Shown here: positions 12,801-25,537 of the stretch, piece after piece
Layout: every line of letters begins with the position of its first letter
How positions within the stretch are numbered: the first letter of the stretch is position 1
Assembly (NCBI GenBank): GCA_029379385.1
Contig: CM055614.1
Coordinates: 21,309,994 to 21,373,993 of the forward strand
Length of the DNA: 64,000 nucleotides
From: Quillaja saponaria
Taxonomy: Eukaryota > Streptophyta > Magnoliopsida > Fabales > Quillajaceae
Reading direction: 5' to 3'
Notes under the pieces: model-generated
What the model was told of the DNA's origin: nothing
The model's database searches: none
Seen by the model: the letters and a program-made list of their open reading frames with translations, nothing else
Program-made: the position numbers and the translations under genes

Positions 12801-13640
12801 TCTATATACCATGCATGCATAAATATACTACTATAATTACTTACATACTACATGTAAATGAATTGATCTGCTCCATTCATTCAAATTAAAAATAGTAAAT
12901 AAAAGTTGTCCACTCACTTTTCTGAAGGAACCAAATGGCTTTATATGGGAACAAGGTCTTAGCACCTATTTGTCTGATCCTTGCTATTACCAATGGAAAA
13001 AGGATAGCCGAAAGTGAAAAGTAAATAAGATTGAGTAATATGTTAGATTGGAGTGGATTTATTTTATTTTACTTTCCTGAATAGTAGGTTTGAATACATG
13101 TTAATAGCTGCGTCTCCTTCCTGACTGGGGCACTAACTGGATGATAATTTATGACAGTACTAAGAGTAGAAAAGAATACCTTGTCCTTACTTGTGGTCCA
13201 CCATCTATAAGCACATCTGTTCCCAAGGGAAAAGGTGAAGATGGCGAGAGTTGCTCTGATGATGACAGTAGTGAAGATGAAGAAAACCAGACTGTAAGTT
13301 TTCATCTATACATATACAAAATCTTGTTTGGGTACGTATTTTTATGTTTTAAATCTTTCTTTCATATTCAAGGCCGATATATGCAGAAAGTAGAAACACT
13401 AAATGCTGTTCAACTCTACTTGGATTTGACTTCTGTATGTAAATATACTTATTATCATTATCTAAATATTGCAGGTCTGCATTTCAGACAGGCATAGACC
13501 CAGGAAGAGACAAAAAATAAGTAAGAGAGGCAAGGGAAGGGAATGGGTACTGAAAGAAGAAGGAACATATGAGAAGCAGAGGAAATGTTGTGCCTCTAGA
13601 CACAAAATACACAGCTCGGAAACGAAAGCCCCGCTTTTGA
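9855..13640 (+). CDS. RID2: 18S rRNA (guanine-N7)-methyltransferase, BUD23/RID2 family
   Basis: SAM-dependent methyltransferase that, with Trm112, N7-methylates a guanine in 18S rRNA and supports 40S maturation in the nucleus. Nine exons: 9855-9953, 10211-10286, 10625-10708, 10810-10865, 11417-11473, 11731-11780, 11991-12143, 13158-13293, 13475-13640, all with compatible phases. Seen: N-terminus MSSRPELQAPPEIFYDD, the SAM motif LLLDIGCGSGLSGETL, DGAISISAVQWL, PENIHQRELIL, an acidic S/D/E stretch and a basic tail with RHRPRKRQK and GREWVL. The expected family C-terminus (RGNVVPLDTKYTARKRKPRF, stop 13638-13640) is present but in the +1 frame: an extra A in 13553-13555 shifts it. Read literally, translation runs to 13717 with an unrelated tail. 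Corrected length is 291 aa, normal for the family. Exon 2 acceptor is the least certain junction. Confidence 0.93.
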
Positions 13641-14951
13641 TAATTATTTGGCACTGTTCTTGGTGCTCGCATATACCATTCTACATTTCATGTTTATGGA
13701 GAATGGCCTGCTGCTAATGTTCTTGTGCCTGTAGTTAAGGTCGCCATGCCCCACATATTTGATGAGTTATGCCTCCTTTTTTTTTTTTTGAGTCGAAAAG
13801 TGAAACCGCCCCTTTTATTAAATTGTTGTCAGGTGTAATACACATGAGCATGGACTTTGATGACAAGCATGCTTCCTAGTCAATCCCTAGCAGTTCGGGA
13901 AAAATACTGTTGAGATAGTTTCGTTGTTCTGCGTTGAGGATCCTGAGGAACATGGTTGAAGAAAATGTAGCATACGTGTTTGTTTTAAGTATTAATGGAC
14001 CAGTGACATTTTTGTTAATTTACTGTGGAAGACAATCGCCCTCTAACTATATAATTCCATTATCTTATGAGGACTTTAGAAGCTTGAAGCGATTTATATA
14101 CTAGGCCTTTTGGTAAAAGCTACAATTCCAAATTGCTATTTAAACAGAAGAATTGCAATCTCCCTATTGCTATTACATTCCATTATCTTTAAAGAAATTT
14201 GGTGATATGCAGGGTTACTAGTTTTGGTGGCGGCATATACTAATTACAAAGGCGATGGCCTTTCTTTGTTCTGGGAGTTAGACAGTGCCCATGTAACATC
14301 TGCATTGACAAGATTTTTGCCGGTATATAAACTTTGTTGCAGAATCGAGGGCTGTCATCTGGAGGACTTGCAACAGTTGTATACGTAGTAATGGAAGTAC
14401 AAAAATGACCAAAGCCATGGATTAACCACATAAAATATAAGCCTAATTGACCAATCTAGTTTTCATTATTCTATGACATAGGGAAAAAAAAGAAGAAAAT
14501 GAAACTGGTTCGTTAGGAATGCACGGACATCATAAAAGGCAAGTCATCCATTGACTTTTTATTTAACTAAGATAATGTATATAATTTTCTCCTCTCACGC
14601 AACGTATGAATATATTATTAACATTGTTCTTACTTGTGAAGTTAATGATCTCTCCTTCCATCTTTGAGCTCAAGAAAGGACGAGTAATGTGTCATTCATT
14701 CAAGAGTTTTTCTACAAAACATAATTATAACATTGCAGTTGCTAGCCATTTGTCAAAAAATTTGATATTGATAATATTTTAAATTAAATTTCACAAGACT
14801 TTTCTCTTCAAACTTAATGACTCTCTACATATAAATTTTAGAAGGAAAAAAAAAAACTAGATAATTAAAATATAATTAAATGAATCTAACAAGAATTAAT
14901 GAAAATTTGCAACACAAAAAAAAATCATTAATTTCCTATATGTAATGTCGA
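13641..14951. other. 3' flank of RID2 and intergenic DNA
   Basis: Contains the RID2 3' UTR of unknown length and AT-rich spacer up to the RING gene, which ends convergently at 14952. Short open stretches here (for example 14240-14431, minus) show no recognisable domain. Confidence 0.6.
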
Positions 14952-15390
14952 TTACAAAAAAATAAATGACCTACAAAGTGGGCAAGTGAAATGATTTTTG
15001 TCCAGCCATCTCTGAATGCAGTTTTCATGAAATACATGGCCACATCTAGATAGCTTATTCACTACATTTTCCCTGTCAAACTCAACCAAGCAAACAGAGC
15101 ATATCTCCTCCTCCTCCTCTAATTCCTCCTCCGCATCGACTAACTTGTTGCAATAATTTGCTTTGTTAGTCTTCAAATCCTCGTATCTGGCCACAGAGTC
15201 GGAAGGTGAATGCATCAATGCCTCGTGATCAGCATCGTCGCATTGATCTTGATTGTTGTATGCGAAGCAAATCTATGCTAATGAGAGCCTTCTTGAGTTG
15301 GAGGAAAGGGATGCAAATGCAAGTGTAGAATACAATGGTGACATTAATGCAGAAACTAGATTGCTGATGAGCTAGTAAAAGGCAATTCAT
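14952..15390 (-). CDS. RING-H2 finger E3 ubiquitin ligase, membrane-anchored (frameshifted)
   Basis: A small intronless gene. The C-terminal part has a complete RING-H2 domain: CSVC, then C-G-H-V-F-H-E-N-C, then CPLC, with a conserved WLDKNHFT spacer and an acidic EEELEEEEE run before it. Such proteins act as E3 ligases. The N-terminal part, in another frame from ATG 15390, reads MNCLLLAHQQSS and then a hydrophobic segment (INVTIVFYTCICIPFL), a likely membrane anchor as in short plant RING-H2 proteins. The two frames meet around 15229-15245, where one extra base is needed to explain the switch. Corrected length is about 145 aa. An in-frame ATG at 15215 would give an 87-aa RING-only protein if the shift is real. 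A TATA box at 15444-15452 supports the start at 15390 rather than an upstream ATG at 15474. Confidence 0.82.
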
Positions 15391-15443
15391 TTTCTGTTTT
15401 CTGTTATTGTAAACCAAGACAATAACATGAGGGAAGACTTTCT

Positions 15444-15452
15444 CTTTATATA
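15444..15452 (-). promoter_or_regulatory. TATA box of the RING-H2 gene
   Basis: TATATAAAG on the minus strand lies about 55 bp upstream of the preferred ATG at 15390. It excludes the ATG at 15474, which lies upstream of it, as the main start. Confidence 0.65.
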
Positions 15453-15474
15453 GTGAGTAAACGGTCTCATGCAT

Positions 15475-18346
15475 ACATTTAATAATGATAGTACTGCACC
15501 AGCCGAATGAATATTATTATTTTGTTAATAAGCATGATTAATTGATTATTAGTATCCTAAGCTCATTTAATTACTAATAAATTATTGATTACGATCTTGA
15601 CTTTAGAAATAAAGATTAAAATAATATTTTTTGTTGGTTTGTTTATGCTACATAAAATGGTGTTTAATATTTCTGATTATATAATTATTGGGGTTGGGGT
15701 TGCAGGGCCGGCGCCAACCCCACAGCCTAGCTAGCTCCCAGTCGACTTCTATTATAATAACAGACGGGAAATCTGGTTAAACACCGGCTAATCTAATTCG
15801 ATTTTTTCAAGACTTCAAGTGCAATACAAGCATAAGATAATTGGAAGTGTACATCTTGTAATGAATATATCATGGTTCATGCATTTTTTTTTAATTTGTT
15901 TTGGTATTTTGTGTACATATGCAGCAGGTAGCTTGTGAAGTTATTTGATAAAAATGTCTTGATGGAATTACCTATTTTGAGATACATGTTTTATGTATTA
16001 TAGTCATCCCTTTATTTGATCTACAATATTACTGTTACTATTAAGTTTTAATTTTGTTTTGTTCTTCAGAAATCAAGAGACAATGTCTTAAGTAAACTAA
16101 TTTGTTTTCTCCATTACTGTTTTCACTTTTCAACTTGTCATTTCATGTTGTTATAGAACAGAATTTGTATGCCCTCCGCGCGAGTCATTTTACGTGACAA
16201 CTGCAACGCAACCTGACCTGCAAGGCAAAAAAAGAGATGGTCCTCGAGATGTGAGAGTACAAGGCTTAATTCAAATTGAATTTTAAATATCTTATTATTT
16301 ATATTTGATTCAACTACTCGAATTCAAATTTAAATTCGAATACCTATTCAAATCTAAAATGACAATTGAATTTGACAATCAAATCTGTGATTTTTTATTT
16401 CAACAAATAATATTTGTATGAAAATTTCATTTTTAAAAACATGAATAAAATAACTAAGTAATATACAGTCAGTGTGTGTGAAAACTAAAGTTACATAACC
16501 ATCATCACAACCTACAAGTACTGTCATATAATTGAAAAATATAGAAAGAAAAACTTTAAAAATAGCCTTAAATACAAAACAACAATAAGGTTAGGGTTAG
16601 TAATCAGATAAAGTGAAAAAAATAAAGTAAATTAACTGTCTTAATTAAATAAAATATAAATATATAAATATATAAAATTAATAATTATATATAATTATTT
16701 TTATGATATTAACTAGTAATTGAAATACTTAATCAAATAATTTGATCGAATATCAAATTAATTAACACTACAATATTTGAATTTAAATTTGAATATCAAA
16801 TTCTTTGATTTGAATAACTCTGATATCAAAGTTAGTAAAAAAATATAAAATTAATAAGCATAAAATAAAAGTGTGAGAAAATGAGGAGTCATAACCTTAC
16901 TTCCTTGGGGTTGAGCCCATTTATATATTGACAAAGTAAAGCTGACGTGGTGTTCATGGGCTTTTTATCTGACTCATAAGCTGCTGACCCAGTTAATTAG
17001 TCTTCAACTTAGTCTTTAATTTGACTATGTGCTACACGTGTTGTCCAATAACTGGTTAGGACCAATTTACTATATCATCAATCCCCTAAACAATGAGCCC
17101 ACGAAGCAAAGTGAATTGAGCTTATAATATGCAGGTATTTCTTTGCAAATTGATTTCTCGATCTCATTTGTGAAAGAGGCTGCTCAACATCATTTCTCTG
17201 ACAAGAGATATATTAAGTAAAGCATACTAAGAAATCGTAGGCAAAGATATATTAAGTAATATATGCATAAACGAGTCAAGGTGTAATAGAACAATCTTAT
17301 TTATTTTTGGGGTTTTAACCTTTTATATAAAATATCGTGAGCAATAAGATTGTGACACATGTCATAGCATTAATTAGATAATTATAAAGGCTGTTACAGT
17401 TATAATGGGACATGATAACATCCGTTATAATATTAATAGGATCATTATGATGCCAGTTGTAATTCTGATTAATCCATTATAACCTGACCATGTCACGTAT
17501 AATAATATGATTGAATTTGTATAATTTGGTATTATCCCCAAAAATGAGTTTATGGAGTGTAGGGACTTGAACTAAATGTTCAAGAAATCCTTATTAGAAT
17601 AGGTGCTTAAAAATAAAGAGATGGACCTAGGCAGTGTTCCCTATATATAGGAACAGGTACTAATAAGCAGTTGTGTTTGATTTTCTTAGTTTACTGCACA
17701 TATGCCTTTGTGGTTGATTTTCCTAGTTATTGCACATATGCCTACTTAAACTATGTTCTGTAGAAGAAGTGCTGCAGATTTATGCGTACTAGAATCATGT
17801 CCTATACATGTATACTTTCCACAATTGACCAATTACACACTATGATAAAGTGTGAGGAGAAACTTAAGAGTAAATAGTTGCAATGCTATGTTTTTTTATT
17901 GAAATACAAAATTGGAACACTAAGATGTTTTCACTGCTCTGTTTACTGCCATGAGTGCTGGGATTAGAGTTGGTTATTTTGTGTAGTTGCCTAAGAGGAC
18001 TTGTAGTACGTCTTTTGAGCAATTACATTCTTTTTATTAAGGATCATATTATAAATTTATTCATTTTCTAAATTTATGATATATTTTATTTTGAAAATTT
18101 TCTACTTATTTAATATTTGTAATGTAAAAATTACAAGAAAAAGAAATTACAATGGTGAAAGTGGTAAAAATATTTTAATCTAATTAAAACTTATTTGGAA
18201 TATTTTTTTTTAAAAAGGCACTATGAAATGAGAGATAGATACAAATCGCTTGAGCTAAACTCTCAATAATCTATTTGTCTCTTTTAAGTATTACTACGAC
18301 ATTCGATTTTATTAGCAAGAATATATTAAAATATTAAATGTAATAT
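15475..18346. other. AT-rich intergenic sequence
   Basis: No gene recognised. It holds a GC-rich hairpin (15696-15721) and palindromic AATTTAAATT-type sequence at about 16310-16350 and 16775-16800. A member of a dispersed repeat family lies at about 17285-17580; it shares ACCATGTCACGT and AAAAATGAGTTTA-GGAG with the copy at 40527-41010. Confidence 0.6.
15696..15721. repeat. GC-rich hairpin
   Basis: GGGGTTG (15696-15702) and CAACCCC (15715-15721) are perfect inverted 7-mers around a GC-rich 12-base loop containing GGCGCC. It stands out in surrounding AT-rich DNA. Function unknown. Confidence 0.5.
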
Positions 18347-21175
18347 TGTAACATTCTCACAATGGCGTGCTAGTCTTCATTCATCAACTGCAATATTTTT
18401 TCCCAAGTTGATTACCTTGATTTGTTAACATCTATAATTTTTTTTCTCTTCCTTATTAGCAGCATTCTTCAGTTACTAGTATTACCTATTTCAATTCTTT
18501 ATCATATATATGAAATCAAACAAACTCGTAATTAGCTTATTACCATTCCTGTGAAATATACTAGCTTCCTAACCATATGATAAAATCACGCAAATTATCT
18601 TGAATTGCTTGTCTATCATTACCATACCGTGCAAATGCAAGAATTAAGTTGTACAAGATTCGTCACTAATTCTCATTCAACATTTTCAACTTCTTCCAAA
18701 AAAAAAAAACATGAATTATATTCTAGGAATAGTCTTTCACAACTTTACCATACATTAAAGTAAATGCAATTACTAGCTAAGTGTTAGTAGTATGCTCTAA
18801 GGTGATTTTGAGTTAAAAAAATTATAAATTATAAATTTTATTGTGCATTTGATTGTCATATTTTATATCAATTCCTAACACCAAGTTCTACAAGCAAATC
18901 CCAAAACAAATTCTTTTCCAGGAAACATTTGAAAACTTGAGTTTGGAAATAACTTAGCAAGTAGCCACGAGTACGTAAAAAGTTTTTCGTAAACTTTTAT
19001 GTATCATAGTTCAAAAATACAAACAATATGTACATATAAGAATGGTTACATATAGCTAATCAATGCTTGCAAATAACTTTCAAATACTTCTTTAATTTAC
19101 AAAAAAACTTGAAAACCATTAATTCAACAAATATAGCTTAATGAAAGTCTCAAAATTCTTATACTTGCTAATAGTAAATCACATGAATGATCATTACGGG
19201 ACAATACTCATCCCATGTAGGTAACAATAAACTTGTAGATATTAAAAACATTTCATAATATATAAATGTTGGAATAATTCACGACATTGTTTTTCAATTG
19301 GACTATTGTCCCGACAATAAGATGCTTTCGTTTGCATCTCAACAACTATCAATGTATGTAATTCATTTTCACTGAACTTTCAATAGAAATAAGTTTTATT
19401 CACAATGGCTTCCAATTAATGAATTCTTTCATGCAAAAAAACTTGTTCCAACCCTTAAATCCACCATCCAAAATCTATTTTCATTAAACAATAAAATGAA
19501 CAATCCCATTTAATTCAATCTATTAGTTAGAACTCCAATATCAAATTGTAACCCATTTTCCCTAGCCTACAATTCAATTTCTTTCAAATATTAACAATTT
19601 CTTGAGTCCTTTTCTCCACTACAAGTTCATCTTAGCACATAGACACAACATACCTTAATCATTAATTTCACTTCGATTTTCATTCTTTAGTTTCTCTTAG
19701 TTAATTTCACTTCCTTTAATTAAATCATGTACTTAGACATTGTCAATCCCTTACTTAAATTTAAGAACTCACACTCACATACGTATTTACCACCTACCGG
19801 ACACAATTATTTTTCCAATTTGAAACTTAAATCTTCACGCATCATTCACTAAGTAAATTCTCACTACCATAATTAACTTCAATCACCATCATATTTTCAC
19901 ATATCAAACTAATAAATCCTCAAGTAACCGAAAGCATCAAATACACAAACACTCATTGTTTCATAGATCTATCAATTTATCAATAACCATAATCAATTCC
20001 ACATAAGTATATCTCCAATATAACCCAAAAATCAACACAATTCATCTGGTCCTGCATCAACAACCAAACCCACTATTACTTCCTTTTTCATTGTACCACA
20101 CACACAACCATAATTCTCTATTTTGGATCTATTTCATCCACTACAAAATTCTCTACCATTCTTTAGCACATCAAAATACAATCATAAATTCACACCTAGA
20201 TTTCACAAATCAAACCCAACAGCTCAACACACCTAAGAGCACCAAAAAGAGTAAAACATCCATATGCACAAATATTCATAATAATCTCATAGATCTACCA
20301 ATTTCAAACAATCAATCCTTAATTTCTCATGAATACATCTCTAGTGTAACCCAAAATCAACAATAATTCCAATGGCCAAATCTAACAATTCCATTTACAA
20401 TTACTAAAGATATACTCGTAATCATAGAATCTAACTAGCTCACATATTTCCTTTAAATTTTGAATTCACAAGCAAGTAATATCAAAACAGTATCATTATC
20501 ACCAAAAATCTGATATATAACTCACCCACCCATAAAAATCTCATTTTTTTTCATAAACCCTACAAAAAAGTCTCAACAACTACATATCTCACTCCAAACT
20601 AAAACCGGTTCATCTTCTTCCTGATTCTAATTTCGTCCTCCCTAGCCCACTGCAATCAGTGGAATCCTCCAGAAGTAGTCTCAGTTTCCTTCTCCCTTGC
20701 AACTCGAGCTCTAATTTTTCTTTCTCTTCCTCTTTCTTTCTTTTTCTCTCTTTTTTTTGTCACCTCTCTAGTTTTTCCTCCTTATAGAGAGCAGTCTCTC
20801 TACCTTCCATCTCAATTCCCCCAATGGCCAAAATCTAACACCTTAAAAAGACAAGAGTGAGCACTAAGAAAAAAGATATTTTACGTCTAATTGCACATGA
20901 AACCCCAAGATTTGAGTTTGTGCAGATAGGTCCCAAAAACCAATTTTCTAATATTTCTACACTCCCAACACACTACTAGTTTTATATTTTAGAGATAGAC
21001 CCCTTATATTTCCAAATAGTTAAGGTATACATCCTAAAAATCTTGAGAAACAGAAATACACTCCTTAACAAAACCACTATTTTCAATTAAGTGAGAATAA
21101 AATTTTCTTAATTGTTCAATCAAGTCCTCAATTTTATTATCAATTGACCTAGTAAAAATTTGGCGGAGTGTTACA
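18347..21175 (-). mobile_element. Candidate solo LTR, gypsy-type (2829 bp)
   Basis: On the plus strand the block starts TGTAACATTCTCAC and ends GGCGGAGTGTTACA, giving TGTAACA/TGTTACA inverted termini as in long gypsy LTRs. Flanking 5-mers AATAT (left) and AACAT (right) differ at one base and may be an aged target duplication. There is no protein-coding core; the 20091-20366 open stretch is AT/CA-rich noise. A TATA-like CTCTATAAGGAGG on the minus strand near 20780-20790 suggests minus orientation. Confidence 0.6.
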
Positions 21176-21199
21176 AACATAATGCATTGCTACAAATGA

Positions 21200-22115
21200 A
21201 CTAAACTAAACTTTAAATCCCAAGCTAGTTGGGTCAACTACATGAATATTTTTCTTTCATTCGCATAAATCCAAAATATTATTTTAGTAATGCATAAAAT
21301 AATCATATCATTCCGAATTAACTTCTCCCTATGTAATTAATGGCCTCCCTTTACCCATTATGATCTTAATTATTCACCTACACCAAGTCACCTTCTGCTA
21401 ATTACGGCATCTATTGTGAAGTCTTTTCTAGTGTGGCTAAAGTTACACATTATCAAAAAGAACCTAGGTACTTAAATATTTCTTTCATTATGATTGCATG
21501 ACAATTCAAAATAATTTCAGTTGAGTCTCTTCTAGTGTAGCTAAAGTTACAAACTATATACTCAATTTTAGTTCAACTTAACCTAAATCTTTAGATTCTA
21601 ACACGATCATCTATAATTTTAGTATACTAATTTAGACTCGCTATAATCTTTTCTACCAATACAGTGTCATCAGCAAAAAAACATGCACTATCCTAAATGG
21701 CATATGAAAGTTTGTTCAAGACTAAAACGAATAGGTAGAGGCTTAAGGTTGATCTATTGGTAGAGAATAACTTTTTAGTCATACCATTTATGATCTGCAC
21801 ATTAGTTATTACTCCCTCATATATATCCTTAATCAATTCTACATTGTTAACTGATATTTTTTTTCCTTCTTGAAGAGCCCACTACGAAACACTTGTCGAC
21901 ATCATATCATAGATTTTTTCTATGTCAATAAAGATCATATGGAGATTTTTTCTCTCTCTCTATATTTTTCCATTAATCACCCAAGTACAGGAAATAGCAT
22001 TCATCTTAAATCTTTCTGTCATAAACCTAAATTGATTCTCTAAAACTAAAGTTTTCTTTCTAAGCTTACGCTAAATCATTCTCTTCCAAACTAGAATATT
22101 TTATTGCTAGTAGGG
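21200..22115 (-). mobile_element. RTE-type LINE remnant (copy 3, degenerate, 5'-truncated)
   Basis: The sequence is colinear with the RTE copies at 572-1613 and 25538-28730, starting with the shared 3' tail (CAAGCTAGTTGGGTCAACTA) and passing through the reverse-transcriptase region (the AAGCTTACGCTAAATCATTC segment matches AAGCTTATGCTCAATTACTC in the full copy). Many indels and substitutions destroy all reading frames. This is the oldest-looking of the three copies. Confidence 0.7.
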
Positions 22116-22644
22116 GAAAAAAAAAAAAAACTAAGAATCGACGTCAATATAAAAAAAGTAAGTAAGTAGTATTTAAAACTCATTTAGAAAGATATAAAAC
22201 TACAGGTAAAACTTTTTTGTAGTTTTGAAGATAATTTTTTTTTTGAGGTTTTGATGATAAAGCTGAAACTTTTAATTATTATTTGTAAAATTATTTTTTA
22301 ACATGGTTAATTGTTCATATCCATCTAATAGAGTGGATTCACGGAGTGTTGAATTCTTTAAATTTTAGATCTAAATATCATTTTAATAAATCTAATGGGA
22401 GGAGTGTATAATTTTTCTCTATATTACATTTCTTATTGGTCTAATTATATATTAATTAATAAATACACTTTAAATTAATTTATTACATCATGTTAATGGT
22501 ATGTAATGGCCCGATCACAATTGACCCGGCGGCCTGGGATCCGGCTCCTTCATTGGGACGCAGCCTAGTCGCAAGTTTAGACTAGTGGTAGAAAACAGCA
22601 CGAGCACGACGAGAGTGAGCATCCATTGACCGATAGAGAAGAAG

Positions 22645-24901
22645 ATGGGTCAAACTCAAAGCGCGGAAGCAGCTGTGGCTGATGAGCCTGAACCAAGGAA
22701 TAATTCAGATGTGAATTCTAATCGCAATTCCATGGAATCTCTCATTGCAGGTTTCTTTGTTTTTTCATCCTAACAATTTATAAATCATCTCTCCTTTACT
22801 TTTTTGGTTAAATATAAATAAACCCAATAGATTTTTGGGTTCAATCTGTTTGCTAAAATGTCTAGGTGATTGATAGATGATTTACGAAAATTGATTGCTC
22901 TTGTAATTTGCTCCATTCACCAAACCTTGTGAATTTGTGTAATTGTTTCATTTGGAGCTAAGCCCAGGTGGATTGTCATTTGGATTATAAGCCTTCGCTG
23001 TTAGATTGATTTTGCTTTTACGGTACTTGTGAAACTGAATATGATGATATCCTTACAGTTCTTACTATGAAACATTATAGGATATTAGGAATTCTGGGTG
23101 GTCTATGCTTTTAATAGAATATTTGTGTGACTATCACCATCTTATTTGCTGCCTTCATTCCCAAAACCATCTTAGTCAGCATTTTTTCATACCATCATTA
23201 TCGTATTCTCAATATCAAATATTGTTATTGATATCTTCAATTGCTGACCATCATTGGTCATACCATTGGTAATGCTTAACATCATGGGTCATACCAATTG
23301 ATTGGTATTACTGAGACTGCACTTTATTTTTCCTGCTAGACCGGCTATTAGTGGCACTAGTATCTGTACCACCAAGTCTTACTGCCAAGCATTTTGTTGA
23401 TGTTGGCACCCTAGTCATTATTTACTACCATGGTTGCCAAACAATATTGCTGATTTGATAATTGTCCGTTCATAAGTTGTTGAACATCACTAATTTGTTA
23501 TCAGAGTTTTACATGATTTCTGCTGTTTGCAATAAGTATGAAATAGCTATAATAATTTGTGTACCAAATGGATTATTGAATTTCCCGTTGATGTTAATAT
23601 TAAATCTTCACTGAGTTAATACTTATTTGTGTAGGAATTCTGTTCTCAATAATCATATTCCAAACAATATCTCTTAAAATAAGAGCTAGCATATCTTTCC
23701 TTTTTGAAATGATTTTGCAGACTATAACCTACCCTCTAATCTAAATCCCCCCCCCCCCCCCCTCTCTCCCAAACTAAGAAAATGACAACAAATTACAGAA
23801 AGCAGAAATCTACTACTGTGGTTGACTTATTTGCATGTAAATTTCTTGTGTAATGGTCTTCATGTTTCAAGCGATAAATTCATATATTGATGTATTTTTT
23901 GTCAGCCCTTTTCTATTAATATACTGGTTTTGACATTTACAGAAGCTGTAGCTTATGGGAGTGATGAGACTGAGGTTTGTCCATTTTAAATATATTATAT
24001 ATGAGCTTGTTTTTTACTTGAAAATGAATAAAATAAAATAAAGAAGTTTAAAATTTTAACTTTCAGTCTCTTGAGGCAAAGGCTCAGAAAGCTCTGGAAT
24101 GCCCTTGCATAGCAGACTTACGAAGTGGTCCATGTGGAGATCAGTTTTCAGAGGCATTCCTATGTTTTCTAAAAAGTACTTCTGAAGAAAAGGTAATGAC
24201 TGTTACATATGGGTAACATGTCTCTGGAATTGTTGAATGAAGTTCTCATTCTAATCTCCATATAGTTGAAATTATTTATGCATGCTTGATGCTTCTCTTT
24301 AATGATTCTTTAGGCTGCCAATGATGCTTGGAAACAGGAGGGAGTTTTTCACTTTTCACGACAAATCTAAAGCCTGTTTTTTACATTTGCATGTCTTTGT
24401 TCTTTTTCTATCTTTCCCCCTAGTCTTCTATACAGCCAAAAAACTCATTATATCTTATGGGGTTGCAATTTTGGTTGTGTTTTTACATGCCATCATTTGG
24501 CTGTTACACCGTTGACTGTTTGACTGTCTGGATTTGATATTATAATGAAAATCATATAGTTTTAAGTTAGGACTTCTAAATTTTTCCATCATGTCTGTCA
24601 CTTGGAAATGTATGGAACTCACATTGTATATATCTCTTATTTTTTAGCCTTCAAATTTCCTGTTCCTCCGAATTTCATTCTTTCCAACGAGGTTTAACAC
24701 ATGCTATCTTCCCCCATTCAGGGCTCAGACTGTGTCCATCCATTCGTAGCTTTGCAAAACTGCATCAAAGTTAATCCCAATGCATTTTCCAAAGACATTC
24801 TAGATGAAGATGAAGGCAAGGAGAAGGAGCAAGTTCAAGAATACAAGATCCAAGCTCCTTCATGGTCCAAGGAATCTCAACGTCCAAAATCCAAGCTTTA
24901 A
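22645..24901 (+). CDS. MIA40: Mitochondrial intermembrane space import and assembly protein MIA40
   Basis: CHCH-domain oxidoreductase that oxidises and traps cysteine-rich proteins in the mitochondrial intermembrane space, working with ERV1; the plant protein is also found in peroxisomes. Four exons: 22645-22750, 23943-23974, 24067-24192, 24722-24901, giving 147 aa including an intact frame. Seen: the redox CPC motif (ALECPCIADL), then twin CX9C motifs, CGDQFSEAFLC and CVHPFVALQNC, the second starting exon 4. There is no N-terminal transmembrane anchor, as expected for the soluble plant form. The C-terminal tail is acidic then basic (DEDEGKEKEQ...RPKSKL). Intron 1 (22751-23942) contains a 16-C homopolymer at 23747-23762. 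The tail end SKL resembles a peroxisomal PTS1 signal. Confidence 0.95.
23747..23762 (+). repeat. Poly-C tract in MIA40 intron 1
   Basis: Sixteen consecutive C residues in an otherwise AT-rich intron; likely length-variable and hard to sequence. Confidence 0.9.
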
Positions 24902-25520
24902 GAGAAGAATTTCATTTTGTCCTTCTTGGTTGCAATCATGACAACAGGAAAAAATCACCAGATTGAGCTCATCTGAATTTGCATTTCTGTTTGTTGGTTG
25001 ATATGAGAATACTGAATACTACTAGAATGGCTAACCTCCAAGAGTAGAAAGTACTTTTACTTTATAAAAAAGGAAATGGGTCTTTCCCTCCTTTACCCCT
25101 TATTTGCAGCAACCAAAATTGTTAAATCAATCTGATAAATCATGAATGCAATTGATACTTTTTTTTTTTTGGTTGTAGTTGGACAAAGATGAATGTACAT
25201 GTGAAAATGAAACCTAAGTTTCCATTTCATGCTATACTATTCCTTTGTAAGTGATATATGTATTTTCTTTTCTAACTGCAGCAGAAAATTTAGTTTAGCA
25301 TTCAGTAATTTAACAATTGATGTGACGAAGTTGGGGTGTAAATGACATGAATAATTTTAAATGTAATTGACTTTGCAATATTTTGTTTAGCGAGAATGGA
25401 TTAGAATTTAGTTAATGACAAGAGAACTCAATTTCTAAGAAATAGTCTGTGTTTTATGATTGAATTGAATTGGTTATTAGCTTACAACTCCTTACGTAAT
25501 AAAAATATGCACAATGACTC
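24902..25520. other. 3' flank of MIA40
   Basis: Contains the MIA40 3' UTR and spacer up to the RTE insertion. No further gene seen. Confidence 0.6.
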
Positions 25521-25537
25521 AAATGACAATAGAACAA
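25521..25537 (+). repeat. Target-site duplication of RTE LINE (left copy)
   Basis: AAATGACAATAGAACAA, 17 bases, is repeated exactly at 28731-28747 on the other side of the LINE. Confidence 0.92.

Noticed and set aside
15472..15474. Upstream ATG for the RING-H2 protein
   Set aside because: It lies upstream of the TATA box at 15444-15452; the ATG at 15390 fits better.
20091..20366. 91-codon open stretch in the 18-21 kb block
   Set aside because: Asn/His/Ser/Thr-rich translation of CA/AT-rich LTR-like DNA without a domain.
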